A DNA stretch of 9,896 nucleotides, taken from positions 1-9,896 of the forward strand of contig JABDLH010000242.1 of assembly GCA_013003145.1 (NCBI GenBank). The letters run 5' to 3'. Below are positions 1-7,791 of the stretch, in pieces. Position 1 is the stretch's first letter; each line of letters opens with the position of its first letter. The notes below the pieces were generated by a model that saw only the letters and a list, made by a program, of their open reading frames with translations, searched no databases and was not told the origin of the DNA. The stretch is from Flavobacteriaceae bacterium. Its GTDB lineage: Bacteria; Bacteroidota; Bacteroidia; Flavobacteriales; Flavobacteriaceae. A program made the position numbers and the translations under genes.

Positions 1-545
1 AAGGATGAGATAGACCGCCCTGGGGTGGAAAATTGGTTTTTTACAATTGTATCGTAGGAGGAGTCATAGACGCAAGATACCTGCCATCTATCAGGAAAGG
101 CATCCTTGAAGTTATGGAATCCGGTCCGCTCACGGGTTCCTATATCCGGGACATCCGCGTGATGGTCTACGACGGTAAGATGCACCCGGTAGATTCCAAT
201 GATATTTCCTTTAAGATCGCCGGTGCTCATGCGTTCAAGGAAGCATTCCTGAATGCCAAACCCAAATTGCTGGAGCCGATACAGGAGTTAACGGTGAAAG
301 TACCGGAAGAGATGGTTGGAAGTGTTATGACCGACCTGCAATCAAGACGTTCTATTATACAGGGAATAGACAGCATAGACCAATACCAGATCCTGAAATG
401 TGCCGTGCCCGAGGCCGAGCTGTTTGGCTATTCTACAAACCTAAGGTCACTTACGCAGGGGAAGGCTACATTTAAATCAGCTTTTTCATCTTTTAAGGCA
501 GTACCCAATAACATACAGGCATCACTGACCAGCGCTTTAAGTTAA
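1..545 (+). CDS. fusA: Elongation factor G paralog (EF-G2-like), C-terminal domains IV-V, partial and apparently frameshifted
   Basis: This is the 3' end of an EF-G family translation factor. The readable part covers domain IV (IVGGVI at the start, then the YDGKMHPVDS loop and SFKIAG) and domain V (from about KLLEPIQELTVKVPEE through FGYSTNLRSLTQGKAT), which contact the ribosome during tRNA translocation. The wording GPLTGSYIRDIRV and PWGGKL resembles the divergent second EF-G of Bacteroidota rather than the canonical housekeeping copy; this is from memory of the family. Positions 1-18 read KDEIDR in frame 1, while the rest is in frame 3 (PWGGKL from position 18 on). Homologs carry the equivalent of IDxPWGGKL without a break, so one base seems to be missing near 19-21. 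Frame 3 has a TGA at 6-8, so the two parts cannot be joined without a shift. A TTG at 33 could be called as a start, but it lies inside the conserved domain and is not a real start. The GTPase domain lies outside the window. Confidence 0.85.
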
Positions 546-580
546 TTAGTTATATTTAAAGAAAACTTATCTAATCATTT

Positions 581-946
581 ATGTATTATTTTATAGTTGC
601 CCTACAGGTAATTGTGGGCTTAAGCCTTCTCAATGTTTGGCTGGTACAATACAACAAGCCCACAAAATACAGGGGAGGAGATGCCCAGAACATCCTGGAA
701 GAATTTAAGGTCTACGGACTCCCGGAATGGATGTGTTACGTTGTAGGAACTTTAAAAGTAATGCTTGCCTTGCTGTTGATCGCGGGAATTTGGTTCCCTT
801 CATTAAAACAACCTGTAGCACTGGCCCTGGCTGCTTTACTTGCCGGATCCATCATAATGCATTTTAAGATCAATGATCCGCTGATCAAATCTTTCCCGGC
901 TGCTTTATTCCTGGTGATGTGTCTCCTGATTGCCTTCCTGGGTTAA
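581..946 (+). CDS. DoxX family membrane protein
   Basis: A 121-residue inner-membrane protein with four predicted helices at about residues 3-22, 50-70, 76-95 and 101-120. The pattern YGLPEWMCYVVGTLKV, followed by AGIWFPS and by HFKINDPLIKSFPA before the last helix, fits the DoxX/DoxX-like family. Members are small four-helix proteins, some linked to thiosulfate oxidation or to redox and thiol stress, but most have no proven role. The ATG at 581 begins the first helix directly and no Shine-Dalgarno sequence is visible, as is usual in Bacteroidota. A TATATTTA at 551-558 differs by one base from the TAnnTTTG promoter element and could drive the gene, though no matching upstream TTG is seen. It lies 35 nt after the EF-G gene, so read-through is also possible. 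Its stop codon overlaps that of the convergent gene at 943-1299. Confidence 0.8.
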   Translation: MYYFIVALQVIVGLSLLNVWLVQYNKPTKYRGGDAQNILEEFKVYGLPEWMCYVVGTLKVMLALLLIAGIWFPSLKQPVALALAALLAGSIIMHFKINDPLIKSFPAALFLVMCLLIAFLG

Positions 947-1299
947 ATACCAAAATGTTCTAGCGTAAAATAAAGGGCAATATAAAGATTCAGTACTGCA
1001 AAGGAGAAGGAGGGAAGGGCCATTACTATGGAGTCTTTAATTTTTATTCTCACGATGAAACCCATAAACATCAGTATACTCAGGCCTGAAGCAGCAAGAA
1101 TGATAAGAATATTTGAAAACCAGATACCTAAGAATATTCCGGTGGCCCCAGCGAGCTGCAAAACCCCGGTAAGCCGCCTGTATTTATCCAGGCCATACCT
1201 TATAAACTCACTTTTCATCTTAGGTGATGAAAGGCAGGCAATACCAAAGAAGATAAAAGAAAATACCGAGAAGAGCGTAAGGTAGTATATGAACTCCAT
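943..1299 (-). CDS. DoxX-like small four-helix membrane protein
   Basis: A 118-residue hydrophobic protein with helices at about residues 4-24, 43-61, 62-84 and 90-113. It shares the layout of its convergent neighbour: RYGLDKYRRLTGVLQLAG followed by GIWFSN matches YGLPEWMCYVVGTLKV and GIWFPS there, and the loop RIKIKDS matches FKINDP. The two are therefore probably distant paralogs of the DoxX-like family; the function is unknown. The frame stays open upstream to 1521, but that extension would run into the coding sequence of the FAD oxidoreductase on the other strand and is not hydrophobic in the expected pattern. The ATG at 1299, which starts right at helix 1, is therefore preferred. A TATCTTTA on the minus strand (1359-1352) is one base off the Bacteroidota -7 element and may be its promoter. 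The stop codons of the two DoxX genes share bases 943-946 (TTAA). Confidence 0.7.
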   Translation of the reverse strand: MEFIYYLTLFSVFSFIFFGIACLSSPKMKSEFIRYGLDKYRRLTGVLQLAGATGIFLGIWFSNILIILAASGLSILMFMGFIVRIKIKDSIVMALPSFSFAVLNLYIALYFTLEHFGI

Positions 1300-1402
1300 A
1301 AAAGATTCGCTAATGAGCCAGGGGAGCGTCCCGTTGAGCAATGGAACCTGATAAAGATACGCCAATTGAAAACAATAGATCTTAAAGTTACACTGTTCAT
1401 TA

Positions 1403-2671
1403 ATGAGTAGAACGGAACAAACAATAATGGACAAAGAAGCCCGGGTCCATATCATAGGGGCCGGGATCAGTGGTTTAACCGCAGCTTTAGTCCTGGAAAA
1501 GAATGGATTCTCCCCTGTCATTTATGAAGCATCGGGTAGTGCCGGGGGAAGAGTAAAGACAGAAATCTTTAATGGCTATCATTTGGATATCGGCTTCCAG
1601 GTGTTGCTGGAGGCCTATCCTAAAGTACAGAAATACCTGGATATAGAGGCTTTGGAACCGATAGAACTCTGGCCGGGTGCCATGATCTTCAACGATGGTC
1701 ACAGAGAAATCATCGGGGACCCGTTAAGAAATATCGCCCTGCTTTGGCCGACCATCAAGGCAGAATCTGCTACTTTTTCTGATAAATTAAAGGTGTTGCG
1801 ACTCAACCTGGAATTACAATCCACCTCCCTTAATGACATTTTTAATGGAGAGGACATCCCTACTCGGGAATACTTGTTGCAGAAAGGGTTCTCGGATAGC
1901 ATGATGACTAAATTTTTCATTCCTTTTTTCAGCGGAATTTTCCTGGAAGAGCAATTACAGACTTCCTGTCGCATGTTCAAATTTGTCTATAAAATGTTCG
2001 GGAAGGGAAATGCCCTGATTCCCAAGGATGGCATTGGAGTAATAACGGACCAGCTCGTATCAAAACTCGGCCGAACAAAGATCAAATACAACAGGCCGGT
2101 ATACCGGGTAAAAGATGGGACAATCGTTTTTGAAGATGGGTCACAGCAACTATCCGATCGGATCATTATTGCCACTGCAGATACTAAGCTAACTGGCAGA
2201 ACAGGGGAGAGGCCGCTGCGATGGCAAACCAGTGACACCTTATATTTTGAATCTCTAAAGGATGAAATTCGAAAACCACTTATCGGCTTAATAGCGGATC
2301 CTGAAGCCCTGATCAATTCGATCATCTACCTGCCGCAGGAATCAGCTGTTTCCAAGAAACCCTACATCTTGTCGGTCACGGTCGTAAAATCTCACCAGCT
2401 TAGTCCCGTGGACTTACAGAAACAGGTTGAAGCAGACCTATCCCGGTTTTGCGGTATCAGTGATGTGAAATTCTTAAAACACTATGCCATAAGGAAAGGA
2501 TTACCCGTGGTTGAGGATCTAAAAAATCGCTTACCCTTGTCTGCATATAGATTGGATAAGAATACTTACCTGGCCGGGGATTACCTGCTGAATGGTTCTC
2601 TTAATGCCGCCATGGCCTCCGGGGAGGGCGCTGCGCATGCGCTGATTGAGGATTGTAATTTGACAAACTGA
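1403..2671 (+). CDS. FAD-dependent oxidoreductase (amine oxidase / phytoene desaturase-like)
   Basis: A 422-residue soluble flavoprotein. The N-terminal Rossmann dinucleotide-binding motif is clear: VHIIGAGISGLTAALVLEKNG at about 15-35, the acidic residue of YEA at 42 that would bind the ribose, and the GGR motif at 48-50 followed by KT. The C-terminal FAD-contact segment YLAGDYLLNGSLNAAMASGE (about 389-408) closes the fold. This arrangement is that of the flavin amine oxidase superfamily, which includes protoporphyrinogen oxidase, carotenoid desaturases and monoamine oxidases. The segment GFQVLLEAYPKVQKYLD at 64-80 recalls a bacterial and plastid subgroup of desaturase-like proteins whose substrate is not known. 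There is no carotenoid or heme gene next to it to suggest a substrate. ATG 1403 is used as the start; the ATG at 1427 would remove only eight residues and is equally possible. It is divergent from the DoxX-like gene, with 103 nt between them. Confidence 0.85.
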   Translation: MSRTEQTIMDKEARVHIIGAGISGLTAALVLEKNGFSPVIYEASGSAGGRVKTEIFNGYHLDIGFQVLLEAYPKVQKYLDIEALEPIELWPGAMIFNDGHREIIGDPLRNIALLWPTIKAESATFSDKLKVLRLNLELQSTSLNDIFNGEDIPTREYLLQKGFSDSMMTKFFIPFFSGIFLEEQLQTSCRMFKFVYKMFGKGNALIPKDGIGVITDQLVSKLGRTKIKYNRPVYRVKDGTIVFEDGSQQLSDRIIIATADTKLTGRTGERPLRWQTSDTLYFESLKDEIRKPLIGLIADPEALINSIIYLPQESAVSKKPYILSVTVVKSHQLSPVDLQKQVEADLSRFCGISDVKFLKHYAIRKGLPVVEDLKNRLPLSAYRLDKNTYLAGDYLLNGSLNAAMASGEGAAHALIEDCNLTN

Positions 2672-2848
2672 TACTGTGTTCTTTACATCTTTATTTATAC
2701 TACCTCCTTACACCATAGAGGCATATTTCTCCCTCCTTGTTAATTAAGAATATTTTAACATGAAAAGCCCTATTCCGGACCCGCCTTCGCTTGGAGGTTG
2801 GTTAGTGATTTAATTATCTTACAGGCTTAAACAAATACCACTTAAACA

Positions 2849-5800
2849 ATGAACAAATTGCGAAAAAACTACTTTTTTGCCATTCTCTTTGTGATGATCC
2901 TGACCGCAACTACTGTAAGCGCTCAGGATTCTGTCATTTATAAGGGATTGGAATTCCGGTCCCTTGGCCCGGCCACTACCTCCGGACGAATAGCAGATAT
3001 TGCCATTCATCCACAAGATGAGAACACCTGGTACATTGGTGTTGGCTCAGGTGGGGTATGGAAAACAACCAATGCAGGAACCACCTGGAAACCCATTTTT
3101 GACGACCAGTCTACCTATTCAATCGGCTGTGTAACCATAGACCCTAATAATCCCAGTACAGTGTGGGTTGGTAGCGGTGAGAACGTCGGTGGAAGGCATG
3201 TTGCTTTTGGTGATGGAATTTTTGTCAGCCATGATGGTGGTAACAGCTGGAAGAACATGGGACTTAAAAATTCTGAACACTTATCTAAGATCATCGTTCA
3301 CCCTGAAAATTCGGATGTGATCTTTGTAGCTTCACAGGGGCCTTTGTGGAGTAAAGGCGGAGAACGAGGATTCTACAAATCAACTGATGGCGGGGAAACA
3401 TGGAACAGGACACTGGGTAACAGTGAATGGACCGGGGTTACCGATATAGCCATGGATCCTTCTAATCCTGATGTGCTGTATGCCGCTACCTGGGACAGGC
3501 ACAGAACCGTAGACAAGTACCTTGGTGGGGGACCGGGATCCGGCCTTCACAAAAGTACGGACGGGGGAGAGACCTGGACAGCACTCAAAAATGGAATTCC
3601 CAATGCCAAGCTTGGAAAAATAGGAATAGCCATTTCTCCTTTTGATTCCCAGACCATCTATGCTGCTATAGAACTGGAGCGTCTTAAAGGAGGTGTTTTT
3701 ATCTCCCGCGATGGCGGAGCTTCATGGAGCAAGCAATCCGATGCCGTTTCCGGTGGGACGGGACCCCATTACTACCAGGAATTGTATGCGTCACCACACC
3801 AGGAAGGACGCCTGTACCTGATGAACAACTACGTGTTGATCTCTGATGATCACGGGAAGAACTTTTCTCGAATGAACGAAGATAAAAAACACGTTGACAG
3901 TCATGCGATGGCCTTTAAAAAGTCTGACCCTGATTATGTATTATTCGGAACTGACGGTGGATTATACGAGTCTTACGATCTTACAGAGACCTGGAGATAT
4001 TTTTCTAACCTGCCGATCACACAGTACTACAAGGTAGCCGTAGATGATGCAAAACCTTTCTACCATATTTATGGAGGAACCCAGGATAACGGTTCACATG
4101 GAGGACCATCACAAACTACCAGTGAAGGTGGGATTACCAATTTTGATTGGTGGAAAACACTCGGTGCAGATGGTCACCAGTCGGCTACAGAACCCGGTAA
4201 CCCGGATATCACCTACGGTGAATTCCAGCAAGGTGTGCTTTGGCGTATCGACCAAAAAACCGGTGAGACCGTTTATATACAGCCTCAGCCCGGACCTGGA
4301 GAGCCTCATGAGCGTTTTAACTGGGATGCACCTATACTGGTGAGTCCTCATAAACCGTCCAGGATTTATTTTGGCTCCTACCGTGTCTGGAAATCAGAGA
4401 ACAGGGGAGATGAATGGACGGCTGTTTCCGATGACCTTACCCGTAATGAAGAGCGCATGAGATTACCGATCATGGGCAAGAAACAAAGCTGGGACAATGC
4501 CTGGGATGTGAATGCTATGTCTGAATACAATACGATTACTTCATTATCAGAATCACCTGTTAAAGAAGGAGTCCTCTATGCAGGAACTGATGATGGGATG
4601 TTATCGGTATCTGAAGATGGCGGTAATACCTGGAGGAAGATTATGCTGGGTAATATAAAAGGGGTTCCGGACAGGGCTTTTGTAAACGATGTACGCGCAG
4701 ACCTATTTGATGCCGGTACAGTTTACCTGGTTCTCGATAATCATAAAGAAGGAGACTATCGGCCATTCTTGCTGAAAAGTACCGATATGGGACGCAACTG
4801 GACCAAGATCAATGCCAACCTTCCGAATCGCTTACTCACATGGAGGATTGTACAGGATCATAAGGATAAGAACCTATTGTTCGCTGCAACAGAATATGGG
4901 GTTTACATGACCAAAGACGGTGGGAACAGCTGGACCCAACTCAAGGGTGGGCTTCCTACTATCGCGTTCAGGGATATCACCATACAAAGGGACGAAGATG
5001 ACCTGGTAGCTGCCTCATTCGGACGTGGCTTCTATATCTTGGATGATATCAGCCCCCTGAGATCCATGAATCAATCCATGGCTAAAGAAACGCAGTTGTT
5101 CCCGGTAAATACCACTCACTTATATGTTCAGCGAGACGGTATGGATAGCCAGGGTCATACGCACTATACAGGGGATAACCCTCCTTTTGGAGCAGTGATT
5201 ACCTATTACCTCCCGGAAAAACTGAAAACACTCAGGGATGAACGCCAGGAAAAAGAAAAGGCCATGAACAAATCCGGTAGTGATATTGAATTTCCCGGAT
5301 GGGAAGCCCTGGCGGAGGAGGCCAACCAGCAAAAACCGGAGTTGGTGCTGACCATCAGGGATGCGCAGGGCAACGTGATCAATACGGTTGACGGAACCAA
5401 TAAGAAAGGATTTAATCGAGTTGCCTGGGATCTCAGGCATGCGGATAGATCTGGGGTTTCCCTGCAAGCACCCAGCGGTGAGGGAAATCGTTGGAATCGC
5501 AGATCCTATTATGTCACCCCTGGAACCTACAACGTAACCCTGTCCCAATGGGTAGATGGTTCCCTGCAACAATTGGCCGGTCCTGAAAGTTTCGAGGTAG
5601 TTCCTCTTGCAGAAGGAGCTCTTCCTTCTAAATCAAAAGAAGAGATAGAGGCATACAGGGAAAAGCTTAACAATTTCCAGAGCGAAATGTACGCCGTCAG
5701 GAATACCCTGAAGGAAAGTGTTGCTAAAGTTTCTGCAATGAAACGAGCACTGGACAAGGCCAGTAAGCCAAGCCCTGAACTTTATAGCCGTATTTACGAG

Positions 5801-6097
5801 GCAGGACAGGAGTTACAGTCTTTACAGACCATCATGGAAGGTAATGCCGCCAAGAACGAGATAGGGGACAGGAACCCGCCATCTCCGGGAGAAGCGCTGA
5901 GCGCTGCTTCAAGAGGCCTGTCTAATACCTATGGTCCTACGGCCAATCATAACAAGGCTTTGGATAGAGGTATCTCGCAACTGAATACAGTGGAGACACG
6001 CCTTAAAACAATGATCAATACCACGATTCCTAAGCTGGAAGCAGAGCTGAAAGCAGCAGGCGCACCGGTGATAGAAGGTCAGGGCCTGATCGATTAA
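2849..6097 (+). CDS. Secreted VPS10/sortilin-type BNR-repeat protein (often annotated 'glycosyl hydrolase')
   Basis: A 1082-residue exported protein. Residues 1-25 form a signal peptide (basic MNKLRKN, hydrophobic core, VSA cut before QD). Residues about 30-740 are a beta-propeller region with at least eleven Asp-box (BNR) type repeats of the form SxDGGxxW, at residues 73, 127, 178, 236, 286, 332, 375, 516, 588, 644 and 688. Four are degenerate: the repeats at 332, 375, 516 and 644 have lost one or more consensus positions. FGRGFYILDD at 724-733 closes the propeller. An Ig-like segment follows at about 831-916 (LVLTIRDAQGNVINTV to YYVTPGTYNVTLS), and then a charged helical tail, probably coiled coil, at about 929-1070. 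No type IX secretion C-terminal domain, lipobox or membrane anchor is visible, so it is probably periplasmic or released. Such proteins are widespread in Bacteroidota and are commonly called glycosyl hydrolases, but I see no catalytic signature. Binding or scaffolding is a more cautious reading. It appears to be transcribed alone and ends at a terminator. Confidence 0.88.
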   Translation: MNKLRKNYFFAILFVMILTATTVSAQDSVIYKGLEFRSLGPATTSGRIADIAIHPQDENTWYIGVGSGGVWKTTNAGTTWKPIFDDQSTYSIGCVTIDPNNPSTVWVGSGENVGGRHVAFGDGIFVSHDGGNSWKNMGLKNSEHLSKIIVHPENSDVIFVASQGPLWSKGGERGFYKSTDGGETWNRTLGNSEWTGVTDIAMDPSNPDVLYAATWDRHRTVDKYLGGGPGSGLHKSTDGGETWTALKNGIPNAKLGKIGIAISPFDSQTIYAAIELERLKGGVFISRDGGASWSKQSDAVSGGTGPHYYQELYASPHQEGRLYLMNNYVLISDDHGKNFSRMNEDKKHVDSHAMAFKKSDPDYVLFGTDGGLYESYDLTETWRYFSNLPITQYYKVAVDDAKPFYHIYGGTQDNGSHGGPSQTTSEGGITNFDWWKTLGADGHQSATEPGNPDITYGEFQQGVLWRIDQKTGETVYIQPQPGPGEPHERFNWDAPILVSPHKPSRIYFGSYRVWKSENRGDEWTAVSDDLTRNEERMRLPIMGKKQSWDNAWDVNAMSEYNTITSLSESPVKEGVLYAGTDDGMLSVSEDGGNTWRKIMLGNIKGVPDRAFVNDVRADLFDAGTVYLVLDNHKEGDYRPFLLKSTDMGRNWTKINANLPNRLLTWRIVQDHKDKNLLFAATEYGVYMTKDGGNSWTQLKGGLPTIAFRDITIQRDEDDLVAASFGRGFYILDDISPLRSMNQSMAKETQLFPVNTTHLYVQRDGMDSQGHTHYTGDNPPFGAVITYYLPEKLKTLRDERQEKEKAMNKSGSDIEFPGWEALAEEANQQKPELVLTIRDAQGNVINTVDGTNKKGFNRVAWDLRHADRSGVSLQAPSGEGNRWNRRSYYVTPGTYNVTLSQWVDGSLQQLAGPESFEVVPLAEGALPSKSKEEIEAYREKLNNFQSEMYAVRNTLKESVAKVSAMKRALDKASKPSPELYSRIYEAGQELQSLQTIMEGNAAKNEIGDRNPPSPGEALSAASRGLSNTYGPTANHNKALDRGISQLNTVETRLKTMINTTIPKLEAELKAAGAPVIEGQGLID

Positions 6098-6119
6098 TAA
6101 TACATATCATATCACCTTG

Positions 6120-6164
6120 AAAAAAGGGTTTGTTCCAATTTACTGGGCAGGCCCTTTTTTTTTT
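6120..6164 (+). terminator. Rho-independent terminator of the BNR-repeat gene
   Basis: It starts 23 nt after the stop codon. AAAAAAGGG (6120-6128) pairs with CCCTTTTTT (6152-6160) and a run of ten T ends at 6164. The loop is long (23 nt). A shorter alternative stem, GGG 6145-6147 with CCC 6152-6154, uses the same T-run. Either would end transcription from the left before the GH3 promoter. Confidence 0.6.
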
Positions 6165-6231
6165 CCTGAACCGCAAATCCTTTGAACACATATAAATTGT
6201 TTAAGGATACCCCCGAGCCTCCTATAAGCCC

Positions 6232-6239
6232 TATTTTTG
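6232..6239 (+). promoter_or_regulatory. Bacteroidota-type -7 promoter element for the GH3 gene
   Basis: TATTTTTG matches TAnnTTTG, the -7 element of the main Bacteroidota sigma factor, at every fixed position. It lies 18 nt before the ATG at 6258. No TTG is seen at the expected -33 spacing; the nearest, at 6197, is about 13 bases too far. The element also contains the TTG at 6237 that could be mistaken for a start codon, which argues for translation from 6258. Confidence 0.45.
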
Positions 6240-6257
6240 TGTATACCCGGATTTATT

Positions 6258-7787
6258 ATGGCGATACTAGGAAATATAATCAAAGGAGTGATAGAGGTTA
6301 AGGACGCCTTAACTACAGCATCTGACCCCATCGAGGAACAACGGGAAGTACTTAGGCATTTACTGACGACAGCTAAGGATACTGCATTTGGGCGGGAGTA
6401 TAATTTTGAAGCCCTGCTACAATCTGACAATACTGAAAAAGCCTTTTCAGAAGCCATACCGTTCTATGACTACAATGAGATGTACGAGCGCTGGTGGCAA
6501 AAACAACTGGATGGGGAGGCAGATATTACATGGCCGGGTTCCAGTACGTATTTTGCCATGAGTTCAGGAACAACCGGGAAAACCAGTAAAAGAATACCGG
6601 TGACGGATGCTATGATAGAATCAATCAGGCAAGCCGGGATAAAACAGGTTTTTTCCTTGAGCAACTTTGAATTTCCTGCCGATTTTTTTGAAAAGGAGAT
6701 ACTGATGTTAGGTAGTTCTACAGACCTGGAAGAAAACGACGGTCGCTTAGAGGGTGAGATCAGCGGTATAAGCGCCAGTAATATTCCATTCTGGTTCCGG
6801 AAATACTACAAACCGGGAGAAGAGATCGCGGCAATAGATGATTGGGACAGGCGTGTGGCACAGATAGCGGAAAAAGCTCCGGATTGGGATATCGGGGCAC
6901 TAAGCGGGATTCCTTCGTGGATAGAATTAATGTTGGAAAAGGTGATTGAAAAACATGGTTTGGACCATATTCACCAGATCTGGCCGAACCTGCAGGTATA
7001 CACATCCGGTGGGGTTGCATTCGGGCCCTATGAAAAAAGCTTCAGGGCCCTGATGGGTTCGCCGGTGACCGTGATCGATACCTACCTGGCATCCGAGGGT
7101 TTTATCGCATTTCAATCACGCCCGGAGACCCACGCGATGAAACTGATCACGGATAATGGTATCTATTTTGAATTTGTCCCTTTTGAACCGGAATATATCT
7201 TACAGGACGGTTCGATCACCCAGGATGCACCTTGCCTGAATTTGTCCGAGGTAGAAGAGGGGAAAGATTACGTTCTGGTGATCAGTACGGTGTCCGGGGC
7301 CTGGCGATACCTCATTGGGGACACTATTAGTTTTACTAACCTGGAACGGGCCGAGATCATTATCACGGGCCGTACCAAATTCTTTCTCAATACCGTGGGT
7401 TCCCAGTTATCTGTAAATAAATTGGATGATGCCGTAAAACAACTGGAAGATGAACTGGAATTGAAGATCCCTGAGTACACATTGTGTGCTAAGCGATATG
7501 AAGATGGGTTTTACCACACATGGTACCTCGGCACAAAAACGGAAATGGAAAATACCCGCATAGCCGAAGTACTGGATGAGTACCTGAAAGAGGCCAATAA
7601 GAATTACCGGGTAGCCCGATCAAAGGCCTTAGAAGGCGTAAAGGTACACTGCATAGCTCCTTCGGTATTTTACGAATGGAACGGTCGGAACAAGAAAAAA
7701 GGAGGGCAGGTAAAAATGGAACGGGTTATGGGAGAAGATAAGTTCCGGGAATGGGAAGAATTTGTAGCCGGGGAAATCAACAACTGA
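6258..7787 (+). CDS. GH3 auxin-responsive family protein (acyl-acid amido synthetase-like)
   Basis: A 509-residue soluble protein of the GH3 family, the adenylate-forming enzymes known from plants, where they join amino acids to jasmonate or indole acetate. The family motifs are present. The nucleotide-binding loop SSGTTGKTSK is at residues 102-111, the YLASEG motif at 276-281 and the YLIGD motif at 351-355. The C-terminal domain carries the Lys-rich NKKKGGQVK at about 478-486. This supports ATP-dependent activation of a carboxylic acid, with conjugation to an amine as the likely second step. Substrates of bacterial members are unknown, and nothing in the neighbourhood names one. ATG 6258 is chosen because it starts a normal N-terminus (MAILGNIIKG) just after a good promoter element; the alternative TTG at 6237 falls within that element. 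The gene is flanked by a terminator upstream and converges on the metallopeptidase gene with a gap of 4 nt. Confidence 0.88.
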   Translation: MAILGNIIKGVIEVKDALTTASDPIEEQREVLRHLLTTAKDTAFGREYNFEALLQSDNTEKAFSEAIPFYDYNEMYERWWQKQLDGEADITWPGSSTYFAMSSGTTGKTSKRIPVTDAMIESIRQAGIKQVFSLSNFEFPADFFEKEILMLGSSTDLEENDGRLEGEISGISASNIPFWFRKYYKPGEEIAAIDDWDRRVAQIAEKAPDWDIGALSGIPSWIELMLEKVIEKHGLDHIHQIWPNLQVYTSGGVAFGPYEKSFRALMGSPVTVIDTYLASEGFIAFQSRPETHAMKLITDNGIYFEFVPFEPEYILQDGSITQDAPCLNLSEVEEGKDYVLVISTVSGAWRYLIGDTISFTNLERAEIIITGRTKFFLNTVGSQLSVNKLDDAVKQLEDELELKIPEYTLCAKRYEDGFYHTWYLGTKTEMENTRIAEVLDEYLKEANKNYRVARSKALEGVKVHCIAPSVFYEWNGRNKKKGGQVKMERVMGEDKFREWEEFVAGEINN

Positions 7788-7791
7788 TCCC

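Noticed and set aside
1300..1521. N-terminal extension of the second DoxX-like gene up to 1521
   Set aside because: It would overlap the conserved FAD-binding start of the oxidoreductase on the other strand. The added 74 residues do not fit the four-helix family, and a good ATG at 1299 starts the first helix.
2760..2813. 17-codon reading frame (MKSPIPDPPSLGGWLVI) in the gap before the BNR-repeat gene
   Set aside because: It is very short, with no family resemblance, no start signal and no conservation information; chance is the simplest explanation.
2783..2826. Possible promoter before the BNR-repeat gene (TTG in CTTGGAGG and TATCTTAC)
   Set aside because: The spacing is 21 bases and the -7 element has only a partial match to TAnnTTTG, too weak to list.
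5120..5572. 150-codon minus-strand frame inside the BNR-repeat gene
   Set aside because: It is a shadow of a gene with strong family motifs; its translation shows no recognisable domain or composition of a real protein.
6237..6257. TTG start for the GH3 gene adding seven residues
   Set aside because: The TTG is part of a perfect TAnnTTTG promoter element, so it would lie upstream of the transcription start.
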